This document shows positions 1-8,818 of a stretch of 64,000 nt of DNA, piece after piece. The notes beneath the pieces are model-generated. The model was given only the letters and a program-made list of their open reading frames with translations. It did no database searches and was not told the origin of the DNA. Source of the DNA: an uncultured Lachnospiraceae bacterium (GTDB lineage: Bacteria; Bacillota; Clostridia; Lachnospirales; Lachnospiraceae); the NCBI GenBank assembly GCA_947631685.1, contig CANRMI010000001.1, positions 1-64,000 of the forward strand, given 5' to 3'. Position numbers and translations under genes: made by a program. Numbering within the stretch: position 1 is the first letter of the stretch; the number at the start of each line of letters is the position of its first letter.

Positions 1-58
1 TATCGGACTTATGCTCCCTGTTGGATAACTGGGTTTCTTTGGTTCTGTCATCTGTCAT
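1..58 (-). CDS. N-terminal fragment of a leftward gene (possibly Rpn/PD-(D/E)XK nuclease family), cut by window edge
   Basis: An ATG at 58-56 on the reverse strand opens a frame with no stop to the window edge, giving 19 residues (MTDDRTKETQLSNREHKSD). A strong ribosome site reading AGGAGG lies about 10 bases upstream and a good promoter lies further up, so this is a real start. The NREHKSD segment resembles the beginning of Rpn-type putative transposase/nuclease proteins common in Lachnospiraceae, but this is from memory and only a short stretch is visible. Treat the family as a guess and the gene as real. Confidence 0.5.
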   Translation of the reverse strand, partial: MTDDRTKETQLSNREHKSD

Positions 59-153
59 AGGCAGACTCCTCCTGTGAAATTGTATTTTTTGTCTTGAAAA
101 ATGTCGCAGAAACTGCGTAGAAAATATAGATCTGATCTTTCAAGAATAGGTTG

Positions 154-182
154 ATTGTAACAGAGAAAGGAAGATTTGTAAA
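154..182 (-). promoter_or_regulatory. Sigma-70-type promoter for the left-edge gene
   Basis: On the reverse strand TTTACA (182-177) is followed after exactly 17 bases by TACAAT (159-154). Each hexamer matches 5 of 6 consensus positions. It implies a leader of about 90 bases before the ATG at 58. The T- and C-rich spacer resembles that of the promoter at 12734-12762, which drives another Rpn-type gene. Confidence 0.6.
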
Positions 183-363
183 GTACAAAAACGAAAGCAG
201 CCAGCTAATAAAATGCAACAGAATCATTCGGTGGATGCAGAATATATTGCCAATTTCGTGAAATTTGTTGATTTTTACTGACAAATGTGTTATGTTTTTT
301 GTATAAAATATAGTAATCACGGTTCCAAAAGCTGACTTGCAATCCGAAATTCCAGTGAAAAAG

Positions 364-2017
364 TAAATTCCGCTGCCCTTTCAAATCTGGCGTATTTTAT
401 ATATTTCTGATGGTCAAAACGTCTGCCGGATGTTATAATCAGGATAACTTCTTACAAAATATCTGATTTCCGGGCATAGAAAACAGACCGCTGGAGGATT
501 AGGGTGCAGGACTAAATTCCACCGGACGCATGGCAAAAATGTGAAACTCTGAATTCCATCCTGACAGCAGATTTTTGTGAGTTGGTTAACGGTTATATTT
601 GATCAGCTTAGGCGTCAGGTTGACTTCATCGGGAGCCACCGGCCTAAGCTGAAGCGCTTTTAAGGCACTTTCCCCGTATGTTCTCAAAGCCGCGGCGTAA
701 GGCGTTTCTCCGGCAAGGCTTTCCCTAGGAGTGGAATTGATGTGATCGACGATCAGGTTCACATCCCACTGGGTCAGGAATTCAAAACTTGTCCCTTTGG
801 GAAGGACCATGCGGAGCATGGTATGGGCCTGTTCCACACCGCCTTTCTGTCCGCCGCGCATAGGGTCACAGTAATAAACGCTGGAGCGTTCTATCCCGTT
901 GATGCCTGTTTCCAGTGCGCCTGGATCGCCGAACTCAGAGCCCCTGTCCGTCAGCAGGATGCCAAAAAGGGACAGGAAGTCATAAGTACCCAGTTTCTTT
1001 TCCAGGCGGTCAAAGACCATGCGGACAGCCCCTTTGGTACAGCGGTTCATGAGAAAGGCAAGAAAGAGTTTCTCACGCTTGAGGAAAAAAGTCAGAAGGA
1101 CTTTTTTGGAATCATTGGAAGAATGGACTGTATCCATTTCTGTCCAGTGATCCAGGCCAAGGGATAGAAAGTCCGAATACAATCTTCCCTGAAAGACAGC
1201 CCTCTCTGTGATCTGTGACCTGTGGCATTTACGGGGCTTGAATTTCACCTTGCGCTTCAGGTCGATATTTCTGGCAGTGAGGATCCTTTCATCCAGATAG
1301 TTGTAAAGAGTCCTGACAGACATATCAAGTTCCGGGTGGTTGGTGAGGATCTGATAAGGGGACTGCCCCTGTGCGATCAGAGGGGAGATGACCATATCCT
1401 TCTGCCGGAGTTCATGCTTTGTCAGGCAGATGCCGGAACGGGAATCCTGCAGACATTCCCGGTACTTTCTGTCAGCAAACTTAGCATCATAGCGGTACTT
1501 ATGAGCGATGGTGCAGTGGTTGACCGCCTTGGTACAGCCGTTGCAGACGTAAGGAGCCTTATCAAGCCTGTCGCAGCGTTCCCGGCAGAAGTCAGGGCAG
1601 GTCTGGTTACAGGTAGGACAGGAGGTACATTTGATGTTACACAGAATGATCTTGCCGCATACATTGGTCTTTCTGCAGTGATAGCGGTGTATGCAGAAGT
1701 TGTGGGCATTGTAAAAAGTGCCTTTGTGGTACCAGTCGCTGAGACGGTGGTTTCTGACCTCTTTGGAGATGGTGGTAGGATCCTTGCAGAGGAATCTGGC
1801 GATATCCTGAAAGGAGGAACCCTGGTTTAAGGCTCTTTCGATGTACCTACGGTCATTAAGGGTAAGGTGTTTCTGGTTTCCTGGTATATATCTGCTCATG
1901 GTATTCTCCTTCTACTGCTGTCAGAAAGATAGGAAGATCATACCATGGGGATATGCAGAGGTAAACACTACTCATGCAGAAGTAAATTCCACCAGAGGAT
2001 TTGAGAGTGGAATTTAA
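364..2017. mobile_element. IS30-family insertion sequence (ends approximate)
   Basis: The leftward IS30-type transposase gene is bracketed by imperfect inverted ends. The left end at about 363-391 reads TAAATTCCGCTGCCC then TTTCAAATCTGGCG. The right end read inward from about 2017 reads TTAAATTCCACT then CTCAAATCCTCTGG. The core TAAATTCC(A/G)C also recurs inside at about 514 and 1984, so more than one base could be the true terminus. A 13-base direct repeat CACGGTTCCAAAA lies at 318-330 and 2032-2044, outside both ends. The element sits directly upstream of the pilus operon. Exact ends and target duplication are inferred by eye. Confidence 0.6.
586..1899 (-). CDS. IS30 family transposase
   Basis: This 437-residue protein is a DDE transposase that would cut and join the element's ends. 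An N-terminal helix-turn-helix (about residues 10-52) resembles the IS30 DNA-binding region. Residues about 69-129 hold a cysteine-rich block with many CxxC-like pairs, a zinc-binding insert seen in a Firmicutes IS30 subgroup. The catalytic triad is visible: Asp256 in TEMDTV, Asp318 in LLTDRGSEF and Glu356 in GGVEQAH. The frame is intact and the start has a good AAGGAG site, so the element may be active. Two long open frames on the opposite strand inside it are shadows. Confidence 0.93.
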   Translation of the reverse strand: MSRYIPGNQKHLTLNDRRYIERALNQGSSFQDIARFLCKDPTTISKEVRNHRLSDWYHKGTFYNAHNFCIHRYHCRKTNVCGKIILCNIKCTSCPTCNQTCPDFCRERCDRLDKAPYVCNGCTKAVNHCTIAHKYRYDAKFADRKYRECLQDSRSGICLTKHELRQKDMVISPLIAQGQSPYQILTNHPELDMSVRTLYNYLDERILTARNIDLKRKVKFKPRKCHRSQITERAVFQGRLYSDFLSLGLDHWTEMDTVHSSNDSKKVLLTFFLKREKLFLAFLMNRCTKGAVRMVFDRLEKKLGTYDFLSLFGILLTDRGSEFGDPGALETGINGIERSSVYYCDPMRGGQKGGVEQAHTMLRMVLPKGTSFEFLTQWDVNLIVDHINSTPRESLAGETPYAAALRTYGESALKALQLRPVAPDEVNLTPKLIKYNR

Positions 2018-2057
2018 AATTTCAATTTTGGCACGGTTCCAAAAATCAGGTTACATG

Positions 2058-2086
2058 TTGCATTTCGGGGGGGCACATGTTAAAAT
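2058..2086 (+). promoter_or_regulatory. Candidate promoter upstream of pilC
   Basis: TTGCAT (2058-2063) and TAAAAT (2081-2086) are separated by 17 bases. The -10 is good (5 of 6) and the -35 weak (3 of 6). It lies just right of the IS30 element, so it could serve the pilus operon now that the element separates it from anything further left. Visual call only. Confidence 0.3.
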
Positions 2087-2203
2087 AAGGTTACAGTATG
2101 GCTTCGTCTATAGATGCGGGCATTGCCTGACGGAACGACACATAGGTTGGTACATAAACGGGAACGGAAAAGGGCGCGGAAGGCGCCTTAAGGGGGATAA
2201 GGA

Positions 2204-3418
2204 ATGGCTTCGTACGGTTATGAAGCAGTGGATAAAGCCGGAAAGATAGTAAAAGGCAGCGTAGAAGCGGACAACGAAGAGAAGGCCAAGGCCGAGGTAA
2301 AGCAGCAGGGCCTGACGCTGTTGGAAATAAAGGCGCAGAGCGCCCTGACGAAGGACATCAACATTCAGATCGGAGGAAAGCCCAAGCCCAGAGACTTGAG
2401 CGTGTTCTGCCGCCAGTTCGTGGCGATGACCAAGGCGGGCGTGTCCATTCTGGAGGCGCTGCATATGCTGAGCGAGCAGACCGAAAATCAGAAGCTGCGG
2501 GAAGCCACTGACGGCGTCCGCGTCAGCGTGGAAAAGGGCGAGACGCTGGCCCATTCCTTGGCGGAATACCCCAAGATATTCCCCAGCCTTTTGGTGAACA
2601 TGGTGGCTGCGGGAGAATCTTCGGGAAGCTTGGACGTGGCACTGGAACGTATGGCGGTGCAGTTTGAAAAATCCGCCAAGACGCAGTCTCTGGTTAAGAA
2701 AGCCATGATCTACCCCGCTGTGCTCTGTATCGTCATGGTGGCGGTTGTCATTGTCATGCTGGTAGTGGTTATCCCCAACTACGTGAATATGTTCGCGGAT
2801 ATGGACGCGGAGCTGCCGGGCATTACCAAGGCGGTCATGGTGGCCAGCGATTTTATCATCGGGAAATGGTTCATCCTGGTGCCTGCCATTATCGTGATCG
2901 TGCTGGCAATACGGACCTTTGCCAAGACCGACGCGGGACGGCATGTGTTCCACGGCCTGAAATTAAAGATTCCTGCCATGAAGAATCTGGAAGTGAAATC
3001 CGCTTCCGCCATGATGGCCCGTACTCTGAGCACTCTAATGGCGGCAGGCGTGCCCCTCATCGAAGCGGTGGACATTGTGTCCAATACCATGGAGAACGTA
3101 TATTTTAAAGAAGCGCTGGACAACTGCAAGAACGAGATTATCATCGGCCAGCCCCTGTCCCGTCCCTTAGAGGAATGCGGACTCTTTCCTCCCATGGTCT
3201 ACCATATGACACGTATCGGCGAGGAAGCCGGCAACACGGAGGAAATGCTCACCAAGCTGGCGGACTATTATGATGAAGAGGTGGAAATGGCGGTACAGTC
3301 CCTGATGGCCGCTATGGAGCCCGCCATTATCGTGGTTATGGCAGGCGTGGTAGGCGTCCTGATCGGAGCCTGCATGGCGCCCATGCTGTCCATGTATGAA
3401 GCGCTGGATAATCTGTAA
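2204..3418 (+). CDS. pilC: Type IV pilus inner-membrane platform protein PilC (GspF family)
   Basis: PilC is the polytopic membrane platform on which the assembly ATPase acts to insert pilin subunits into the growing pilus. The 404-residue length is typical. Two GspF repeats are visible at about residues 65-190 and 268-392; each has an FxxQ/L-A-x-G-V segment (FVAMTKAGVSILEAL, LSTLMAAGVPLIEAV). Hydrophobic segments lie at about 167-190, 218-238 and 375-395. The ATG has an AAGGGGG ribosome site. It is the first pilus gene after the IS30 element; the ATPase that normally precedes pilC in clostridia is absent. Confidence 0.9.
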   Translation: MASYGYEAVDKAGKIVKGSVEADNEEKAKAEVKQQGLTLLEIKAQSALTKDINIQIGGKPKPRDLSVFCRQFVAMTKAGVSILEALHMLSEQTENQKLREATDGVRVSVEKGETLAHSLAEYPKIFPSLLVNMVAAGESSGSLDVALERMAVQFEKSAKTQSLVKKAMIYPAVLCIVMVAVVIVMLVVVIPNYVNMFADMDAELPGITKAVMVASDFIIGKWFILVPAIIVIVLAIRTFAKTDAGRHVFHGLKLKIPAMKNLEVKSASAMMARTLSTLMAAGVPLIEAVDIVSNTMENVYFKEALDNCKNEIIIGQPLSRPLEECGLFPPMVYHMTRIGEEAGNTEEMLTKLADYYDEEVEMAVQSLMAAMEPAIIVVMAGVVGVLIGACMAPMLSMYEALDNL

Positions 3419-3435
3419 TACCCTGTATGAATTTG

Positions 3436-3453
3436 ACGCCGGTAGGGCGGCGT
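3436..3453 (+). promoter_or_regulatory. Intercistronic hairpin before the pilin gene
   Basis: ACGCCG, a six-base loop and CGGCGT form a perfect 6-bp stem between pilC and the pilin gene, with no U-run after it. Such a hairpin may act as an mRNA processing or stabilising element that raises pilin expression over pilC; that role is an inference. Confidence 0.35.
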
Positions 3454-3496
3454 TGAAGATAAAAAATAAAAGATTGTAAAAAAGGAGAGAAGGTTT

Positions 3497-3955
3497 ATGA
3501 AAAAGGATAACAAAGGTTTTTCCCTGGTCGAGCTGATCATCGTCATTGCCATCATGGCAATCCTGATAGGTGTACTGGTTCCTACTTTTATTAAGTATGT
3601 AGAGCAGTCTCGTCGTTCCACCGATATTACTAATGCTGAGGAAATCAGAACTGCGGTACAGGCTGATATGGCTGACGGAGTAATAACGGGTTCTGCAACT
3701 GGTGCTAGTATTGAAACTTGGACTGGCACTTGCCCTGCTAATGCTGCAAATGCAACTAAGCTGAATCTTACTACGATTCCGACTCCGCCTACTGCACGAG
3801 GAAATTTAGTAACAACAACAGATAAATTTACAGTAGATTACAATGCTTCTACCGGTGAGGTTAGTGTGCATTTAGGCGCTTATAACCTGTCAGATGAAAC
3901 CGACGCGGGACTTTATAAGACTGATGCTACAGCTAAAACTCCTGCTGGACCGTAA
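3497..3955 (+). CDS. pilA: Type IV major pilin-like prepilin
   Basis: A 152-residue prepilin, the probable main subunit of the pilus fibre. It has a short basic leader ending in glycine followed by FSLVELIIVIAIMAIL, the classic class III signal; cleavage would follow Gly8 and leave Phe1 and Glu5 of the mature protein. A hydrophobic helix follows, then a small Thr/Ala-rich globular region of low complexity. AAGGAGA precedes the ATG. Codons in the C-terminal half are more A/T-ended than in the neighbours, suggesting a variable, perhaps exchanged, surface region. Position between pilC and the peptidase supports the major-pilin role. Confidence 0.85.
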   Translation: MKKDNKGFSLVELIIVIAIMAILIGVLVPTFIKYVEQSRRSTDITNAEEIRTAVQADMADGVITGSATGASIETWTGTCPANAANATKLNLTTIPTPPTARGNLVTTTDKFTVDYNASTGEVSVHLGAYNLSDETDAGLYKTDATAKTPAGP

Positions 3956-3991
3956 GCAAGGCGTAATCAATAACTCTGAAAGGTACCTCCC

Positions 3992-4774
3992 ATGTATGAC
4001 AACATCCCTACATTGCTGATAATTGCATTCTATGTGGTAGTATTCCTTTACGGCAGCGCCATCGGCAGCTTTGCCAACGTGTGCATCATGCGGATTCCCC
4101 GTAAGGAGAACATCGTAAATGCCCGTTCCCATTGTGAGGACTGCGGCTACCAGTTAAAGTGGTACGACCTGATTCCGATTTTCAGCTATCTGTGCCTGGG
4201 AGGCAGATGCAGAAAATGCAGAAAAAAAATATCCCCTCAGCACCTCTATATAGAGGTGCTGAACGGGGGGATGTACGTATTGATTTTTATTGTCTGCGGT
4301 ATAGGCTTGGAGGCCCTACTCTTCTGCCTGGCAGGCAGTGCGCTTATCATTTTGAGTTTTATTGACTGGAAGACCTATGAGATACCGGTGGGATGCAATA
4401 TCTTCATCGGCTTTTTGGGCGTTATCAGGGCAATATACGACTGGGAGCATATATGGCTCTACATCATCGGCTTTTTTGCGGTCAGCGTATTTTTGCTCAT
4501 TTTGTATAAATGCACCGGCGGCCGCGCCATCGGCGGTGGTGACATCAAGCTTATGGCGGCCTGCGGCCTGCTTTTAGGCTGGAAACTCATTATTCTGGCG
4601 TTTTTGATCGGATGTATCGTGGGCGCGGTAGTTCACCTGATCCGGATGAAGCTTTCCGGTGAGGGACATGTGCTCGCTATGGGGCCTTACCTGTCCGTTG
4701 GGGTTATGGCAGCCGCCCTTTGGGGGAATAGCTTCCTTTCCTGGTATCTGGAAATAATGGGGCTGAACGTATGA
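3992..4774 (+). CDS. pilD: Prepilin peptidase / N-methyltransferase (A24 family)
   Basis: This 260-residue membrane enzyme cleaves prepilin leaders and methylates the new N-terminus. The cytoplasmic zinc-binding loop has two CxxC pairs (Cys48/51 and Cys73/76). The two catalytic aspartates of the A24 aspartyl proteases are visible: Asp125 in FIDWKTYEIP and Asp184 in GGGDIKLM. Multiple hydrophobic segments surround them. Full length for the family, with the N-terminal methylase part present. It would process the pilin and the four minor pilins of this operon. Confidence 0.93.
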   Translation: MYDNIPTLLIIAFYVVVFLYGSAIGSFANVCIMRIPRKENIVNARSHCEDCGYQLKWYDLIPIFSYLCLGGRCRKCRKKISPQHLYIEVLNGGMYVLIFIVCGIGLEALLFCLAGSALIILSFIDWKTYEIPVGCNIFIGFLGVIRAIYDWEHIWLYIIGFFAVSVFLLILYKCTGGRAIGGGDIKLMAACGLLLGWKLIILAFLIGCIVGAVVHLIRMKLSGEGHVLAMGPYLSVGVMAAALWGNSFLSWYLEIMGLNV

Positions 4775-4811
4775 TGACGACGGATAAACAGTGTGTGAGA
4801 AAGGGGAGGCT

Positions 4812-6641
4812 ATGTCGAAGATACTTAGCGTGGAAATTGGCAATTCTGTAACCAGAATTTGCGAAATGGACTTTCGGACCAAGAGTCCGAAAGTGTATAA
4901 ATGTATGAGCGTACCTACGCCGCCGGGAACCATGGAGGACGGCTTTCTGTCGGAAAACGTGGAGTTTGCCGCGCTGGTGCGCAAGACCTTGAATGAGAAT
5001 AAGATAAAAACAAAACAGGTGGTCTTTTCGGTGACTTCCAGTAAGATCGCGACCAGGGAAGTCATGATGCCTGTAGTTAAGATAAATCAGATAGACAGCA
5101 TGGTAAAGGCCAATGCTTCGGATTATTTTCCCATTGACTTATCCGAATACGAGCTGGCGCATCTGGTGCTGGGCGTGGATAAGTCCGAGAGCCAGGGCGA
5201 GCGTTTCAAAGTGCTGGTCATGGCGGCTGGCAAGAACCTGGTAGCCGGGTATGAGGCTTTCGCGAAGCTCTGCGGGCTGCAGCTGGTTTCTTTGGATTAT
5301 TCGGGAAACAGCATCTATCAGGTGATGAAGAACGAGTGCGGGGAAGAGACGGAAATGGTCATCAAGGTGGAGGAGCACACCACCTTTGCCAGTGTGATCT
5401 CCGCCAAAAACCTGGTGCTGCAGAGGAATCTGGCCTATGGCGTGGATGCCGCGGTGCAGACGCTGATGAATGCCAAGGCTTTTGAAGAGGACAGTTACAA
5501 GGATGCGCTGGAGCTGATGAAGCGCAGGACCTGTATCAAACTTTCCGTGAGCGGAAATGTAAAGCCCGTAGAGGGAGAGGAGACGGAGGTAGAGGATTTC
5601 GATGATGTGGACGACAGTGAGAAGATGCTGGCGGCCAAGCAGGAGATTGCCGAGTCCCTGATGCCCCTGATCGCCAATGTGGGCAGAGTGGTGGATCTGT
5701 ACAACTCCAAGAATGTGGAAATGCCTGTGAAGCACATCCGTCTGATCGGACTGGGAAGCGACATCAGCGGGCTTTCCAAACTCTTTACCAATGAGCTGGG
5801 AATCCGCACCACGGTCATGAACAATTTCAGCTCTATCAGCTGGAACAAGAGCAGCGGCGAGGGCAGCCTGGGCCGCTATATTGCCTGTGTCGGCGCGGGC
5901 ATGGCGCCGGTGGGCTTTATCAACGAGGAAAAGAAAAAGTCCGACTTAAAGGACGTCAACTATAAGAATGTCACCATACTGGCCGCCCTGTTTTTCGTAG
6001 CCGCGTCCGCGGCGCTGGCTGTGCTGGGACTGAGCCAATATAACGAGGTCAAGGTGGAAGAGGGACGTCTGCAGCGGCTGGAGGCGACCTACGCGCCGGC
6101 CGAGTCCATATACAACCAGTACAACAATCTGACCGCGCTCTTTAATGAGGTGCGGGCGGGCTATCGGATGACGGAATCTCCCAACGACGGACTCCTGGAT
6201 TTCCTGACGGAGTTAGAGGAGAAGCTGCCGGCCAACGCCAGAGTGAGGAGCTTTGTTTCCAACGCTACCCAGGCGTCCATTACCCTGGAAGCAGCGAATA
6301 TGGAAGAGGCGGCCAAGGTCATCCAGACTTTGAGAGGATTTAGCAGTCTCATGAATGTGACTGTGGCCGGAGTCAGCACCGAGGAAGTGACCGAGGAAGA
6401 AAATGCCGGCGATACGGCCCAGGGAAGCGGCGAAGCCGGAGCGGGCACGCCTGAAGGGGGCGAAGCGGCCGAAGGCGCAGAGGGAGAAGGAACCGCACCC
6501 GAAGAAGGCGCTGCGGGAGGAAGCCAGACGGAGAGCGGCGCGGAGTCCCAGGGAGTAACCAGAACAGTATTTACACTGGTGTGCCAGTATTGGCCCATTA
6601 TCGTGGAAGAACCTACGGCGGAAACCGTTGTGGTGGAATAG
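4812..6641 (+). CDS. pilM: PilM-PilN fusion, type IV pilus assembly
   Basis: About 609 residues. Residues 1-365 are an actin-like PilM ATPase domain, beginning KILSVEIGNSVTRICEM with the phosphate-1 type loop. A single membrane segment at about 386-405 and a following coil and small fold at about 405-530 match PilN. In most bacteria these are separate proteins joined by the PilN N-terminal peptide; here they are one chain. The end carries a Glu/Gly/Ala-rich linker (about 530-585) and a final short strand-rich tail. I chose the ATG at 4812 because GGGGAGG sits just upstream; an in-frame ATG at 4791 is less likely. It connects the inner-membrane platform to PilO. Confidence 0.85.
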   Translation: MSKILSVEIGNSVTRICEMDFRTKSPKVYKCMSVPTPPGTMEDGFLSENVEFAALVRKTLNENKIKTKQVVFSVTSSKIATREVMMPVVKINQIDSMVKANASDYFPIDLSEYELAHLVLGVDKSESQGERFKVLVMAAGKNLVAGYEAFAKLCGLQLVSLDYSGNSIYQVMKNECGEETEMVIKVEEHTTFASVISAKNLVLQRNLAYGVDAAVQTLMNAKAFEEDSYKDALELMKRRTCIKLSVSGNVKPVEGEETEVEDFDDVDDSEKMLAAKQEIAESLMPLIANVGRVVDLYNSKNVEMPVKHIRLIGLGSDISGLSKLFTNELGIRTTVMNNFSSISWNKSSGEGSLGRYIACVGAGMAPVGFINEEKKKSDLKDVNYKNVTILAALFFVAASAALAVLGLSQYNEVKVEEGRLQRLEATYAPAESIYNQYNNLTALFNEVRAGYRMTESPNDGLLDFLTELEEKLPANARVRSFVSNATQASITLEAANMEEAAKVIQTLRGFSSLMNVTVAGVSTEEVTEEENAGDTAQGSGEAGAGTPEGGEAAEGAEGEGTAPEEGAAGGSQTESGAESQGVTRTVFTLVCQYWPIIVEEPTAETVVVE

Positions 6642-6650
6642 GAGGCAGGC

Positions 6651-7328
6651 ATGAAGAACGTTACTCCCAAGAAGTTAATGATGTATGTAGTGCTCTTAGG
6701 CGCGATTCTTTTGGCGGGCGTATATTTTCTGGTATACAAGTCCTACACGGAGAAAGCGGAAACACTGAAGCTTTCCAATGTGGCGTTGAGTGAGCGCGTC
6801 GCGGAGTTAAAAGAATATTATGATAATATGGAGAACTATAATCAGGAAATCGCGGCCATGCAGGATGAAATCCACAATATTCTGGGACAGTTCCCCGCGG
6901 ACGTTATGGAAGAGGATATGATCGTACTGGCGCTGGATACCATGAAGAGAGCGGCAGTAGATTACACCAATATCAATATCGGAGAGAGAGAGGCCATCCG
7001 CAGCATTCCGGCGGCTACCGTACAGGCGGCGGGCATGGAGGATTTACAGCTGGAGCTGGCCTATGTAAAGCGGACGGGCACCTATGTGAACACCACCAGC
7101 TATCAGAACCTGAAAGAGTGTGTGGAAACCATCAACAACAGTGAAAACAGGGTGGCCATTACCAATATTTCCTACAGCAGAAATGAAACAAATGGAGAAC
7201 TGGCCGGTACCATAGAAGTGTCTTTCTATTCCGTATTGGGGACCGGAAAACCCTATGAACCCCAGAATCTGGCTGATTATGCCAGCGGTCTGGCGGAACT
7301 TTTCGGCGTAGCGCAGGTTGAGGAATAA
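6651..7328 (+). CDS. pilO: PilO-like type IV pilus alignment protein
   Basis: 225 residues with one N-terminal membrane segment (about 10-29), then a coiled coil (about 35-75) and a ferredoxin-like C-terminal region. This architecture, plus the position right after PilM-PilN, indicates PilO, which pairs with PilN outside the membrane to form the alignment complex. AGGAGG lies 5 bases upstream of the ATG. Primary sequence alone is weakly conserved in this family, so context carries much of the call. Confidence 0.78.
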   Translation: MKNVTPKKLMMYVVLLGAILLAGVYFLVYKSYTEKAETLKLSNVALSERVAELKEYYDNMENYNQEIAAMQDEIHNILGQFPADVMEEDMIVLALDTMKRAAVDYTNINIGEREAIRSIPAATVQAAGMEDLQLELAYVKRTGTYVNTTSYQNLKECVETINNSENRVAITNISYSRNETNGELAGTIEVSFYSVLGTGKPYEPQNLADYASGLAELFGVAQVEE

Positions 7329-7336
7329 AACGGATC

Positions 7337-8794
7337 ATGAAAAAGTGTGAAAAAGGGCGAAAACTGAATAACCGGGGAATGAGCCTGATCGAGATCCTGG
7401 TGGCGATCATTATCCTGGCAGTTGTGACGGGGCCGCTGCTGCATTCTTTCGTAACGGCCATCAAGCTCAATTCCAAGGCAAAAGAGCAGCAGAGAGTGAT
7501 TACCGCGGCCCAGAGTATCATGGAGGGCTTTAAAGCGTATACGCTGGAGGAGCTCTGTATGCAGTTTTACCAGAATCAGGCCACAGTCGATCCTTCGCCT
7601 GCAAACGGCGGCTTCTATGTGGTGGCGAACGCAGGCGGCGTCAAGGAAATAGACGCCATGGGCAATCCCTATTCCAGCATCAGTTCCGTACCGGACGGAG
7701 AAGGAACGGCACTGGTATTTACTCCTTCGCTGGGTAACGAGTACGCTTTTTCCCTGGAAAATGTGGATTTCGAAGGGCAGAAATATGACGCCAAGGTGGA
7801 GTTAAAGCCCCTTACGGTGGCGGACATGGCGGCGGTGCCGGCCGTGACGAATCTGGCTTCCATTGAAGATTTTGACGTGGATACCACGGCGGTGTATGAC
7901 CAGACGGACGAGAATATGGATGCGGTGGCTGCCAGCGCGATCGTGGATTATGTGTGGAATACTGTTACCTGGTCAGGGTGGCAGAACTATCCGACCAATA
8001 CAGGTAAGAGCGAAGCGGAAACAAAGGCTCTTATGCTGGAACATCTGGTGATTGATAAAAAGACCACAGTGTTAAAAATTGACTATCAGACAGTATGGGA
8101 TCCAGTTGCAAGTGCTGATGTGGGAAAATATACTGTGACGGTGAAAATCAAATACACTTTTGAAATACCATCGTATACTTATACCTATCCGGATTCCTCG
8201 GATCCCTCGGGGGCATCGGAAAAGACGGAGAACACCCAAGCTGTAACTTTACAGGATGCGTATTTGTGGGAAGACGGGACAGCTTCCTGGGAGGAAAAGG
8301 ATTACGCCACAATCTATCCTACGGAGGAAACCAAGGACGCGTCAAAGTTAAAATCCATTTCTTTCTGTTATTATCCTGCCTATGATTACAGCAGCGTGGG
8401 AAGCAGCGTGGGAAGCGGTGTTAGCATTGGTGAAGAGTGCTTTGATATAAATAGTTGGACAACGCATCCGGCTATCAATATATCTTTGATAAAACAGCGG
8501 CATTCCAACATCAGTGACGATGCCCAGCTGTCTACGCTGGAAAGCACATATATCGGTATGATAAATACTATGGGGGATGATTCTTTCCTGAAGCTTGGTG
8601 CGAATATTACCGCTGAAGGAAGCAATATCAAGGAAAATCTGGCTGACGCCATTACCCCGGCCGGGGATATGGTAACCGAGAAGTCCCAGGTATTGATCTA
8701 TAAGGTCAAAGTATCCGTTTATAGGGCCGGTGAGGCGGCGGGTGGATTCGCGGGAGAACCGCTGGTGGTCCTGGACGGAACCATGTATGATTAG
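7337..8794 (+). CDS. Large minor pilin (PilV-like) with prepilin N-terminus
   Basis: 485 residues. The leader ends NNRG and the mature part begins MSLIEILVAIIILAVVTG, with Glu5 kept, so PilD should process it. After the N-terminal helix come roughly 430 residues of beta-rich sequence with no family I recognise. Minor pilins of this kind prime pilus assembly and can sit at the tip. From about 8050 the base composition turns more A/T-rich and the region is likely surface exposed and variable. Starts 9 bases after pilO. Confidence 0.75.
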   Translation: MKKCEKGRKLNNRGMSLIEILVAIIILAVVTGPLLHSFVTAIKLNSKAKEQQRVITAAQSIMEGFKAYTLEELCMQFYQNQATVDPSPANGGFYVVANAGGVKEIDAMGNPYSSISSVPDGEGTALVFTPSLGNEYAFSLENVDFEGQKYDAKVELKPLTVADMAAVPAVTNLASIEDFDVDTTAVYDQTDENMDAVAASAIVDYVWNTVTWSGWQNYPTNTGKSEAETKALMLEHLVIDKKTTVLKIDYQTVWDPVASADVGKYTVTVKIKYTFEIPSYTYTYPDSSDPSGASEKTENTQAVTLQDAYLWEDGTASWEEKDYATIYPTEETKDASKLKSISFCYYPAYDYSSVGSSVGSGVSIGEECFDINSWTTHPAINISLIKQRHSNISDDAQLSTLESTYIGMINTMGDDSFLKLGANITAEGSNIKENLADAITPAGDMVTEKSQVLIYKVKVSVYRAGEAAGGFAGEPLVVLDGTMYD

Positions 8795-8818
8795 GTTGTG
8801 TGATTAGAGGAATCGGTT

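Noticed and set aside
48..320. 90-residue reverse-strand frame at the left edge
   Set aside because: It has no ribosome site and is in a different frame from the better-supported start at 58, lying over that gene's promoter and leader.
742..1830. Two long forward frames inside the transposase gene
   Set aside because: Complementary-strand shadows of the IS30 transposase, which has clear catalytic residues.
2001..2249. 82-residue forward frame upstream of pilC
   Set aside because: No family resemblance, overlaps pilC out of frame, no good start site.
2108..2953. 281-residue His-rich reverse frame over pilC
   Set aside because: His/Arg-rich composition typical of an antisense shadow of a conserved gene.
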